The notes below the pieces were generated by a model, which did not search any database, was not told where the DNA came from, and saw only the letters and a list, made by a program, of their open reading frames with translations. The position numbers and the translations under genes are program-made. A stretch of 15,330 nt of DNA from Bacillota bacterium (GTDB taxonomy: Bacteria > Bacillota > Clostridia > Tissierellales > Tissierellaceae), in contig JAEWGC010000050.1 of assembly GCA_023388495.1 (NCBI GenBank), positions 1 through 15,330 on the forward strand. Direction: 5' to 3'. Numbering within the stretch: the first letter of the stretch is position 1; each line of letters starts with the position of its first letter. Positions 1-6,223 of this stretch are shown here, piece by piece.

Positions 1-34
1 TTCGTCCTGAGCCAGGATCAAACTCTCATTTAAA
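1..34 (-). rRNA. rrs: 16S ribosomal RNA, 5' end only
   Basis: The reverse complement of positions 1-26 contains the universal 16S opening AGAGTTTGATCCTGGCTCAG followed by GACGAA, which is E. coli position 8 onward. By that alignment the mature 5' end lies near 33-36. Only about 34 nt of the gene are inside the window; the rest lies to the left. The GGACGAA continuation is usual for clostridia. The exact mature 5' end cannot be fixed from sequence alone. Confidence 0.97.
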
Positions 35-147
35 AGTTTGACTGCTCATTTTATTTGCTGACTTAATTGTCATGTGTTATTTTTTATAATTCAAAGTTTC
101 TCACACTGTTTAGTTGTCTAGGTTCATGTCTCTTAGGAGAGACAACT
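35..147 (-). other. rrn leader (pre-16S 5' region)
   Basis: This is the transcribed leader between the predicted start near 146 and the 16S 5' end. Its first part can fold in two mutually exclusive ways: an outer stem of 113-119 with 140-146 (GTTGTCT/AGACAAC), or a tighter hairpin of 128-132 with 139-143 (GTCTC/GAGAC). Further down, the minus strand reads AACTTTGAATT around 88-98, loosely like the boxA-type CTTTGAAAA found in Firmicute rrn leaders. That match is weak. There is no protein gene here. Confidence 0.5.
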
Positions 148-152
148 TATTT

Positions 153-181
153 ATCATACCATGTCCTTATTTCTTTGTCAA
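153..181 (-). promoter_or_regulatory. rrn promoter, proximal (sigma-A)
   Basis: On the minus strand the -35 hexamer is TTGACA (181-176, perfect). A 17-bp spacer follows, then the -10 TATGAT (158-153, 5 of 6). The predicted start is near 146, about 110 nt before the 16S 5' end. Immediately upstream, 182-240 is almost pure A/T with two small inverted repeats, as expected of an UP element that lifts rRNA transcription. Confidence 0.9.
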
Positions 182-308
182 CTCTTTTTTAAAACTTTTT
201 TAAAAAGTTTTTTTATTGTTTTCTTAAACAATAAAAAAGTTGATTGTAGACCTGATATCCAATTGGATATTCATCTTGATACGCCAGTTTTTTTTCGACT
301 GGATATTC

Positions 309-337
309 AGTATACCATCTTTTTGGAAATGATGCAA
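309..337 (-). promoter_or_regulatory. possible distal rrn promoter
   Basis: On the minus strand TTGCAT (337-332) and TATACT (314-309) are separated by 17 bp, with a predicted start near 302. Tandem promoters are common before rRNA operons, so this may be the distal one. The -35 matches consensus only at TTG, so chance in A+T-rich DNA is possible. Confidence 0.4.
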
Positions 338-409
338 CTGGAAATTTCAGGTAATAGGAGTACCCCCTATTTCATTAGAGTATAGACATATTTCCTAAAA
401 TCTGAGGAT

Positions 410-446
410 AAAAATACCTTCTGATTACTATATTATCAGAAGGTAT
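410..446 (-). terminator. rho-independent terminator after the small-gene operon
   Basis: A perfect 12-bp stem (414-425 with 435-446, ATACCTTCTGAT and its complement) encloses a 9-nt loop. On the minus strand it is followed by a run of T (413-410). It lies 23 nt after the stop of the 55-codon gene and separates that unit from the rrn promoters. Confidence 0.8.
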
Positions 447-469
447 AAACATACTAGGTTAAGTAATAA

Positions 470-637
470 CTATTTAGGAGTTTCCTTTAATGTCTTTAAT
501 AAGGCTAAAGTTTCTATGGTACCTGCTAGTTTAATCATATCATCAATTTTATTAGTATTATTCATTTCACTACTATTGTAATCTTTATTATCAACACCAA
601 AGCTTTTTGTATATTCTTCATTGTTTTTTGCTATCAT
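470..637 (-). CDS. hypothetical small protein, 55 aa
   Basis: An ATG at 637 opens a 55-residue frame ending in TAG at 470. The protein begins MIAKNNEEYTKSF and ends in a lysine- and leucine-rich segment (TIETLALLKTLKETPK), likely an amphipathic helix. It has no membrane segment, signal peptide or cysteine. It starts 15 nt after the stop of the 54-codon gene upstream and is followed directly by a terminator, so it fits as the last gene of that unit. In its favour are codon use like its neighbours, tight packing and the terminator. Against it is the lack of a good SD site before the ATG. Translation could depend on coupling to the upstream gene. I do not recognise the family. Confidence 0.5.
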   Translation of the reverse strand: MIAKNNEEYTKSFGVDNKDYNSSEMNNTNKIDDMIKLAGTIETLALLKTLKETPK

Positions 638-652
638 TATATATCATCATCT

Positions 653-817
653 TTACTTCTTATTCTTTTTCTGATCTTGTTTGTTTGGGTTAGGGTCAAG
701 TTTCCTATTATTTATCATATCTTCGTTATCTAGTACACCAATTTCTCCACCTAGTTCATAGCTCATAGCCTTAAAAAAGTTTTTATCGACTATTTCCTTA
801 TTCTCTTTATTTTTCAA
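653..817 (-). CDS. small spore-type (SASP-like) hypothetical protein, 54 aa
   Basis: The frame is open from an ATG at 856, but that start would overlap the upstream gene. A strong SD (GAGGTGA, 829-823) sits 5 nt before a TTG at 817, which I choose as start; the ATG at 823 abuts the SD. The product is hydrophilic and ends in a basic tail (QDQKKNKK). Residues 20-28 read YELGGEIGV. This resembles the YE(V/I)A(N)E(I/L)GV segment of alpha/beta-type small acid-soluble spore proteins, which bind DNA in spores and are cut near that segment by the germination protease. The second conserved SASP half, with its GG-MVK motif, is absent. It is therefore either a diverged short relative or a chance match. 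It sits between the export-family gene and another tiny gene in one apparent operon. Confidence 0.6.
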   Translation of the reverse strand: MKNKENKEIVDKNFFKAMSYELGGEIGVLDNEDMINNRKLDPNPNKQDQKKNKK

Positions 818-842
818 CGTCATCACCTCATATGTAGTTTTT

Positions 843-1379
843 CTATATCCCAACATTACATACGAGGTAATTTAAGGAAATAATCGTCCCTATTGCTTCT
901 ATAACATTGGCCACTCCATGACTAAGAATCATAATAAGTATCCCCGCTATTAAATTTCCAAAAAATATAGCTGGAAACGCTAATTTAAATCTCATATTAA
1001 GGAGTGCTGCAGCTAAACTACCACTCCACACTCCTGTGCCAGGAATAGGAATAGCCACAAAAATCAATAATCCCCATGCACCGTATTTTTTTATTTTACC
1101 ACTTTTGTTCAGAGACTTTTTAGTAATATTATTTATTAATTTTTTAAATAACCTAGTTCTCCTTAAATATTTGAACATTGGTCTAATAGTAAATAAAATA
1201 AATGGCACCGGGATCATGCTTCCTACAAATGCTAAAATAGCAGAATGAACTGGAGATAATCCTAGTGATATCCCTACTGGAATAGCTCCTCTAAGCTCTA
1301 TAATAGGTAGAGCTGCTGTTAGCATTACAGCTAATTCTATTGATAAAAATTCAAGTATTTCTTTTAGCATATCTTCCAT
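843..1379 (-). CDS. small multidrug export family membrane protein (COG2426/PF06695)
   Basis: This 178-residue integral membrane protein belongs to the family annotated as putative small multidrug exporter. Visible marks are the early segment ALPIIELRGAIPVGISLG and the later loop AIPIPGTGVWSG, both characteristic of the family. A basic cytoplasmic stretch (YLRRTRLFKKL...KSLNKSGKIKKYG) lies between them, and there are about four to five hydrophobic segments. The frame also opens with a GTG at 1388. The ATG at 1379 is better placed behind the SD-like GGGTGGAG, so I take that. The substrate is unknown; the family name rests on little experimental evidence. Two tiny genes follow within 25 nt and 15 nt, then a terminator. 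No strong promoter stands out in 1390-1440, which is extremely A+T-rich. Confidence 0.85.
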   Translation of the reverse strand: MEDMLKEILEFLSIELAVMLTAALPIIELRGAIPVGISLGLSPVHSAILAFVGSMIPVPFILFTIRPMFKYLRRTRLFKKLINNITKKSLNKSGKIKKYGAWGLLIFVAIPIPGTGVWSGSLAAALLNMRFKLAFPAIFFGNLIAGILIMILSHGVANVIEAIGTIISLNYLVCNVGI

Positions 1380-1441
1380 TGTCTCCACCCTTATATATTA
1401 TATAATAATAGATTATATCATAATTCCCCAAAGTATTATAC

Positions 1442-1469
1442 AAAAGCCTCCACTTTTTTGGAGGCTTTT
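1442..1469 (-). terminator. rho-independent terminator after the FUSC-like gene
   Basis: A 10-bp stem (AAAAGCCTCC 1442-1451 with GGAGGCTTTT 1460-1469) encloses an 8-nt loop that is A-rich on the minus strand. It begins 5 nt beyond the stop codon of the gene ending at 1474. The T run on the minus strand is short (TTTT, part of the stem). The hairpin is nearly symmetrical and could work in both directions. Confidence 0.8.
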
Positions 1470-1473
1470 ATAA

Positions 1474-1968
1474 TCATATTGTTTTATTTATAATAAGGGA
1501 AACCCCTATACCTATTAGTGTATCAATTACCCTATTTAATGCAAAATACATTGGAGCTATGTCACCACCATGTGAAACTGTAATACTCATAAATACTACG
1601 CAACTAATATATGTGGAATTGGGAACTTTTAAGTATACATTTGAATAAATTATAGGGATCAAGAACAAACTCAAAACCAAGTAATGAAGATAATTAAATA
1701 ATTCAATGTTAAGAAATTTAATCAATACTATAGCTAAAAATCCATATATTCCACCAATTAATGTTCCTATAATTCTATTTTTGCCAACTTCCCAGCTATT
1801 TTTACTATCATTTTGCATACAAAGTATAGCTGCTATAACGGAATAAAAGGGTAATGACTTTTTTAAAAAACTTATTAAAAAGCAAATATATACAGCTAGA
1901 ACTGTCTTTACAACTCTCATCCCAGGAAACTTTATTTTTTTATCCTTTTTAATCTCTACCTCTTTCAT
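1474..1968 (-). CDS. aromatic acid exporter family / FUSC-like membrane protein
   Basis: This is a 164-residue protein with a basic N-terminus (KEVEIKKDKKIKFPGMR) followed by about six hydrophobic segments. The pattern RVVKTVLAVYICFL, then AILCMQNDSKNSWEVGKNRIIGTLIGG, then NRVIDTLIGIGVSL is the hallmark of the ArAE_1/DUF939 group of the FUSC superfamily, related to aromatic-acid efflux proteins such as AaeB. The length fits the membrane part only. The longer Bacillus homologues carry an extra cytoplasmic C-terminal domain, absent here. The start is supported by GGAGAGG 6 nt before the ATG. It has its own promoter (2013-2041) and terminator (1442-1469), so it is probably monocistronic, although read-through from the MATE gene is possible. 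Substrate not known. Confidence 0.85.
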   Translation of the reverse strand: MKEVEIKKDKKIKFPGMRVVKTVLAVYICFLISFLKKSLPFYSVIAAILCMQNDSKNSWEVGKNRIIGTLIGGIYGFLAIVLIKFLNIELFNYLHYLVLSLFLIPIIYSNVYLKVPNSTYISCVVFMSITVSHGGDIAPMYFALNRVIDTLIGIGVSLIINKTI

Positions 1969-2012
1969 AGTGGTCCTCTCCTATAATATTACTAGGTATA
2001 ATTCCTATCTTA

Positions 2013-2041
2013 ATTATACTAAAATACAGTTAGATTATCAA
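2013..2041 (-). promoter_or_regulatory. sigma-A promoter of the FUSC-like gene
   Basis: On the minus strand TTGATA (2041-2036, 5 of 6) and a perfect TATAAT (2018-2013) are separated by 17 bp. The predicted start is near 2006, giving a leader of about 38 nt. The promoter lies just beyond the stop of the MATE gene, with no terminator between them. Confidence 0.8.
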
Positions 2042-2060
2042 TAAAAGCTACTAGTATATA

Positions 2061-3443
2061 CTAACTTCCCAATGCACCACAGCCATCCCCACTGATTTTA
2101 TTATTTTTCTTCATGAAGTATATATAATAGATAATAAATAACAGGGAAGTAATTGTCCAAGTTATTGGATAACTAAGGATTATAGTTTCAACTGTAGGCC
2201 AAATTGGTACTGCTATAAATATCCATATTACACGCAATGCACAAACTCCAACGCCAGAAATCACCATAGGTACTAATGTGCTTCCCATACCCCTTAGGGC
2301 ACCAGATAATATTTCAATTGCTACAAATGTAAAATAATATGGAGTAATTAAATGCATCATTTGTAGTCCTATATCAATTACCATTGGGTCATTTGTAAAA
2401 AGCTTAAATAAATATCCTCCACTAATATATAAAATAAAGCTAATAGCTAGACTTGTTCCCATTGACATGGAAATACATGTCCTAACTCCTTTTCTTACTC
2501 TGTCTTTTTTACCAGCTCCAAAGTTTTGCCCTACAAATGTGGTCACAGATATTCCAAAGGAACCTAGTATCATCCAAAATATACCGTCAATCTTTGCATA
2601 TGCAGTCCAGGCTGCAATTGTATCTGTCCCAAAGCTATTAATACTTGCTTGTATAATAATGTTTGAAGTTGTATACATTAGGGATTGCACACCTGCTGGC
2701 AATCCTATATTCACTATCTTATTTAATATTTTACTGTCAAAGCTTATTTTTCTTAGATCAAGTTTATAACACTCATAGGATGACATCAATGAAAGACATA
2801 CTAAAACTCCACTTACTACCTGTGAAATAACCGTAGCTATTGCAACACCCATTACATCTAAATGAAATACTACTACAAACAAAAAGTCTAATACTATATT
2901 CACAATACAGCTTACAATAAGAAAATATAGAGGGCGCTTAGAGTCACCTATAGCTCTAAGAATTCCCGATCCCATATTGTATATAAGGTTTGCTATCATT
3001 CCCGCAAAATATATTCTGATATATTGCAACGAATAAGGCATAATATCCTCTGGTGTTCCCATCCATCTAAGGGCATATGGTGCACCTACAATACCCATAA
3101 TCATAATTATTGTACCCCCTACAATTGCAAGGGCTATGGCAGTATGAACAGACTTGTTTACATTTTCTTCATCATCTGCACCAAAATATTGAGATATTGC
3201 TACTGTTGCTCCGGAGGATATCCCTACAAAAAAACCAACAAATAGATTGATCAGAGTTCCCGTTGTTCCCCCTACTGCAGATAGCGCTTCTTTTCCCACA
3301 TATTTGCCTACTACAATAGCATCTACAGTATTATAAAGCTGTTGAAAAAATGTACCGAATAGAAGTGGAAAGAAAAAAATAAGCAGTTGTTTCCACACAA
3401 CTCCTTCAGTAATTGCATTGATATTTCTTTGATGCCTATTCAT
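2061..3443 (-). CDS. MATE family efflux transporter
   Basis: This 460-residue multidrug and toxic compound extrusion (MATE) protein is the usual length for the family, with about twelve hydrophobic segments in two related halves. The N-terminal mark is FPLLFGTFFQQLYNTVDAIVVG followed by KYVGKEALSAVGG. The second half repeats the pattern with GLPAGVQSLMYTTSNIIIQASINSFG and VGQNFGAGKKDRVRKGV. Such proteins export cationic drugs or metabolites in exchange for Na+ or H+. The start is set by AGGGG 8 nt before the ATG. The C-terminus is short and hydrophilic. The gene stands alone: the next minus-strand gene has its own promoter. The substrate cannot be inferred from sequence. Confidence 0.95.
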   Translation of the reverse strand: MNRHQRNINAITEGVVWKQLLIFFFPLLFGTFFQQLYNTVDAIVVGKYVGKEALSAVGGTTGTLINLFVGFFVGISSGATVAISQYFGADDEENVNKSVHTAIALAIVGGTIIMIMGIVGAPYALRWMGTPEDIMPYSLQYIRIYFAGMIANLIYNMGSGILRAIGDSKRPLYFLIVSCIVNIVLDFLFVVVFHLDVMGVAIATVISQVVSGVLVCLSLMSSYECYKLDLRKISFDSKILNKIVNIGLPAGVQSLMYTTSNIIIQASINSFGTDTIAAWTAYAKIDGIFWMILGSFGISVTTFVGQNFGAGKKDRVRKGVRTCISMSMGTSLAISFILYISGGYLFKLFTNDPMVIDIGLQMMHLITPYYFTFVAIEILSGALRGMGSTLVPMVISGVGVCALRVIWIFIAVPIWPTVETIILSYPITWTITSLLFIIYYIYFMKKNNKISGDGCGALGS

Positions 3444-3803
3444 AAATTAACCCCTATCATTTAATCTAATAATTTTTCATAATAGTATATCTTAATACAA
3501 TGACTTATAATTTTCAACCTAAATTATTAGAAAAAACTCCTGAAAAAAATTAAGAATCAATAACCTCAACCTTAACATAAATTTTCAAGGTTTCTGTCAA
3601 TATTAGTTTCTCTACTCGTAACTTGTATTCTTTTTTCTCCAATTAACAGATCAAAGCCGATGGAAAAGTTTTGTATTATACTTGAATAAAGATTAGGCAA
3701 TATAATCACACCCTATCACAATTCTCCTTATACAATATAACTTAGTTTCTCGCTTTATGTTATGGTCAATCTCGCTGTGATAGACTTTATATTTTATATA
3801 AAT
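3444..3803. other. gene-free stretch between the MATE and SDR genes
   Basis: I see no plausible gene here on either strand. The right part of the MATE leader (3444-3540) should contain that gene's promoter, but no hexamer pair is convincing. A 10-bp A+T-rich inverted repeat (3466-3475 with 3521-3530) lies in it. Farther along, TATCACA (3714-3720) and TGTGATA (3776-3782) are inverted copies that bracket a smaller ATAAC/GTTAT pair. This could be a folded RNA or a remnant; I recognise no known RNA family. Confidence 0.4.
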
Positions 3804-3847
3804 TTACAAGCCGACCAAGGTTCTTTAATACCCTAGTCGGCTTGTAA
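3804..3847 (-). terminator. terminator of the SDR gene
   Basis: A 12-bp stem (TTACAAGCCGAC 3804-3815 with its complement 3836-3847) encloses a 20-nt loop. It begins 30 nt beyond the SDR stop codon. The minus-strand tail is A+T-rich, with only a broken T run (AAATTTATAT overlapping the stem end), so it is less classical than the others here. Confidence 0.7.
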
Positions 3848-3877
3848 TAAAAATCCTATACAAGTGTTATTGTTCTT

Positions 3878-4768
3878 TTATCCGTTTACAACTTCTCCCC
3901 CATTTATATGGATTGTTTGACCCGATATATAAGTTGCCCCATCAGATGCTAAAAACACATAGGCTTCTGCTAGCTCTACAGGTTGCCCTGGTCTTTTTAG
4001 AGGTGTATCTGCTCCAAAGTTTTCTACACTAGCTTTATCAAATGTAGAAGGAATCAGCGGAGTCCAAATGGGTCCCGGAGCTATTTGATTTACTCGTATT
4101 TTCTTTCCTGCTAAATTTAATGCTAGAGATCTAGTAAATGATGTAACCGCCCCTTTACTTGCAGAATAATCAATTAGTGTAGGATGTCCTTTATAGGATG
4201 TAATAGAGGAAGTATTAATTATGGAACTTCCTTCCTTCAAATAAGGGATTGCAGCCCTTGTTAAATAAAACATTCCAAATATATTAGTTCTAAAAGTATT
4301 TTCAAGCTGATCATCTGTTATATATTGAATACCTTGTTGAGGGTTTTGTTCTGCTGCATTATTAATAACTATATCTAATTTGCCATATTCTTTTATAGTT
4401 CTATCGATTATTTCCTGAGCAAATTTACTATTTCCTATATCGCCTTTTATTAAAATGACCTTTCCATTATATGATTCTATAACCTTTTTAGTATCATTAG
4501 CATCTTTATCCGCAACATTATATACAATGGCTAAATTAGCCCCTTCCTTTGCATAAGCTACAGCTACGGCTCTTCCTATTCCACTATCTCCACCAGTTAT
4601 TATGGCTACCTTATCCTTTAACCTGTCATATCCCTTATTTGTTATATTATCATATATGGGCTCTGGCTCCATTTTGAACTCTCTACCAGGTTTCTCCTGA
4701 GTCTGACCTTTTATTTCATCTGCTGTATACATATCACTATTTTTCATTTCTTTATTATTCATCATCAT
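3878..4768 (-). CDS. SDR family oxidoreductase, general-stress (YdaD/YhdF/YghA) type
   Basis: This is a 296-residue short-chain dehydrogenase/reductase. It carries the ~50-residue hydrophilic N-terminal extension (ending in a PEPIYDN-like turn) typical of the Bacillus general-stress SDRs YdaD and YhdF and E. coli YghA. The nucleotide-binding motif TGGDSGIGR is at 58-66 and NNAA at 136-139. The catalytic residues are Asn162, Ser188, Tyr201 and Lys205 (YSASK). The C-terminal YISGQTIHINGGEVVNG is the usual cofactor-side closing segment. It should be a cytosolic NAD(P)-dependent alcohol or aldehyde oxidoreductase of unknown substrate. AGGAGG precedes three consecutive ATG codons (4768, 4765, 4762); the second or third has the better spacing, so the true start may be 3-6 nt later. 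It is divergent from the DUF434 gene and appears monocistronic. Confidence 0.93.
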   Translation of the reverse strand: MMMNNKEMKNSDMYTADEIKGQTQEKPGREFKMEPEPIYDNITNKGYDRLKDKVAIITGGDSGIGRAVAVAYAKEGANLAIVYNVADKDANDTKKVIESYNGKVILIKGDIGNSKFAQEIIDRTIKEYGKLDIVINNAAEQNPQQGIQYITDDQLENTFRTNIFGMFYLTRAAIPYLKEGSSIINTSSITSYKGHPTLIDYSASKGAVTSFTRSLALNLAGKKIRVNQIAPGPIWTPLIPSTFDKASVENFGADTPLKRPGQPVELAEAYVFLASDGATYISGQTIHINGGEVVNG

Positions 4769-4902
4769 CTTCCTCCTAAGTTTTTCTTTCCTATATTTTT
4801 ATCATAAAACAAAATGATATTCATACTCTCTAATATTTTGACAACCTAAGTTATGAAAAATGAAAAGTATGGATATGATGATTATTGAAAGGAATGATTA
4901 AC

Positions 4903-5640
4903 ATGACAACAAAGCGAGGATTTGACCAAGAAGATAATAGATGGTTCTCCCCAAAGGCCTTAGCACAACTTAAAATTGCACAGGAGGAAATACAATGGCT
5001 ACTAGATAGAGGATATAAATTAAGTTCTATTATAGAATTGGTCGGCAACCACTATCAACTTTCTTTAAGACAAAGGACAGCTCTACAAAGATCAACCTCA
5101 ACTAAGCTTCAATATGAAAAAAGAAAATCAACTCAGCTTTCTCCTGAAACAGCTAAAGATGGATTTTTATACATAGATGGATTTAATCTAATAATAACTC
5201 TTGAAGTAGCGCTTTCCGGAAGCATTCTTATACTTGGAAATGATGGGATTCTAAGGGATTTGGCAGGTTTAAGAGGAACTTATAGAATAATAGAACAAAC
5301 TAACATTGCTTTAGAACTTATCGGAAATACATTGAAAAAGCTAGAGGTTCCAGGTGTAAAATTTTTTCTTGATTCTCCTGTATCAAACTCTGGTAGACTA
5401 AAGAATATGATTTTAGAAAGCTTAACTAAATTAGGTATTTATACTGAAGTTGAATTAGTTCCTAATGCAGATGTAGTTCTTTCAAAAATGGATAGGATTG
5501 TTACTGGAGACTCTATAATACTTGATAGCTGTCAGAGTTGGTTTAATTTATCTAGAATTATAGTTGAAAGTAATATAAAGAATCCTTGGATAGTGAGTCT
5601 TAATAAAACAGACGAGACCATTGTTCATCCAATACATTAG
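4903..5640 (+). CDS. DUF434/DUF5616 domain protein (COG2454-like)
   Basis: This is a 245-residue cytosolic protein of unknown function. The N-terminal part (MTTKRGFDQEDNRWFSPKAL, then WLLDRGYKLSSIIELVGNHYQLSLRQRTALQR, about 1-66) matches my memory of DUF434. The C-terminal part (about 86-240) matches DUF5616, with DGFN at 92-95, LEVALSG, LRDLAGLRGTYR and TGDSIILD at 201-208. Families with this pair are common in archaea and anaerobic bacteria. Asp92, Asp157, Asp190 and Asp203 or Asp208 are spaced as in NYN/PIN-type nucleases; a nuclease role is my inference. A TTG at 4885 opens the frame, but AAAGGA lies 9 nt before the ATG at 4903, so I use that. A TTGACA at 4838-4843 lacks a well-placed -10. 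The 137-aa gene follows 114 nt later. Confidence 0.8.
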   Translation: MTTKRGFDQEDNRWFSPKALAQLKIAQEEIQWLLDRGYKLSSIIELVGNHYQLSLRQRTALQRSTSTKLQYEKRKSTQLSPETAKDGFLYIDGFNLIITLEVALSGSILILGNDGILRDLAGLRGTYRIIEQTNIALELIGNTLKKLEVPGVKFFLDSPVSNSGRLKNMILESLTKLGIYTEVELVPNADVVLSKMDRIVTGDSIILDSCQSWFNLSRIIVESNIKNPWIVSLNKTDETIVHPIH

Positions 5641-5697
5641 CTAAGATCTAGTATCACGACCAATGGTATATACTCATTCACAACATCTATTTATCAA

Positions 5698-5706
5698 CAT
5701 ATTATA
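5698..5706 (+). promoter_or_regulatory. possible mother-cell (SigK/SigE-like) -10 element
   Basis: CATATTATA fits the SigK -10 pattern CATAnnnTA exactly, and CACA (5679-5682) fits the loose -35 pattern with a 15-bp spacer, one short of usual. It lies about 50 nt before the 137-aa gene, which lacks an evident sigma-A promoter. In such A+T-rich DNA the match may be chance. Confidence 0.25.
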
Positions 5707-5754
5707 AATATATATACTTCAATTATATATATTATGATAAAAGGAGGGCAAACC

Positions 5755-6168
5755 ATGGCAGCTAATATATCTGAAAATAATAGTACTAATAACGATGTTC
5801 AGAATTTCATTGAGACTAATGCGCTATTACCAACCGGACCTGCTAAAGAACTTTTTATAGCTGGTGTCTCGGTCTTTGAGATAACAATATTTACTCCTCC
5901 AGTCCAACGTGTTACTATATTAGCCATCAATTTACCAGAGCCAGATACTTTTGGACCATATGATAGCTATACTGCTACTTTATCTACTCCTGGATCAGAT
6001 GTACCGTTAAGCACTCTGTATTTAGTGCCTACAGAAGATAAGCAAAATTGGGTAGCAAACACTTTATTAGACTTTGGTGGAACAATTCCTGATATAGAAG
6101 TATCAGTGAGACCTACTTCATATGATCGTATGGGTGAAGTAATACTCCGCGGCCCTGTATTTCCGTAA
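5755..6168 (+). CDS. hypothetical protein, 137 aa, beta-rich
   Basis: I do not recognise this protein. The frame is open from 5734, but AGGAGG sits 7 nt before the ATG at 5755, which is clearly the start. The N-terminus is polar (MAANISENNSTNNDVQNF) with no signal peptide. The rest alternates hydrophobic and polar residues with many Pro, Gly, Thr and Ser (for example ELFIAGVSVFEITIFTPPVQRVTILAINLPEP), which suggests a compact beta-sandwich. There is no cysteine and no membrane segment. A spore-coat or surface-layer role would fit the composition and the possible SigK-like element upstream, but that is inference only. The gene stands 114 nt after the DUF434 gene and is closed by a very strong terminator. 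Confidence 0.75.
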   Translation: MAANISENNSTNNDVQNFIETNALLPTGPAKELFIAGVSVFEITIFTPPVQRVTILAINLPEPDTFGPYDSYTATLSTPGSDVPLSTLYLVPTEDKQNWVANTLLDFGGTIPDIEVSVRPTSYDRMGEVILRGPVFP

Positions 6169-6174
6169 TTTAAT

Positions 6175-6216
6175 AAAAGACACTGGATTATATCTCTTTG
6201 TAATCCAGTGTCTTTT
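6175..6216. terminator. bidirectional terminator between convergent genes
   Basis: A perfect 16-bp stem (6175-6190 with 6201-6216) encloses a 10-nt loop. The stem begins with AAAA and ends with TTTT, so both strands carry a T run after the hairpin. It lies 6 nt after the plus-strand 137-aa gene and 7 nt beyond the end of potD on the minus strand, serving both. Confidence 0.93.
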
Positions 6217-6223
6217 CTATATT

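Noticed and set aside
161..385. Plus-strand 74-codon frame in the rrn upstream region
   Set aside because: It lies over the rrn promoters, has no SD, and its Phe/Leu-rich product reflects T runs of the UP element.
2052..2063. TAGTATATACTA palindrome at the end of the MATE gene as terminator or operator
   Set aside because: A pure A+T 12-mer with no loop or T run; likely chance overlap with the stop codon.
4838..4843. Perfect TTGACA as -35 for the DUF434 gene
   Set aside because: No acceptable -10 lies 16-18 bp downstream; the nearest TATGAT (4874-4879) is 30 bp away.
4851..5048. Minus-strand frame opposite the start of the DUF434 gene
   Set aside because: No SD, composition of an antisense shadow, and it covers the divergent promoter region.
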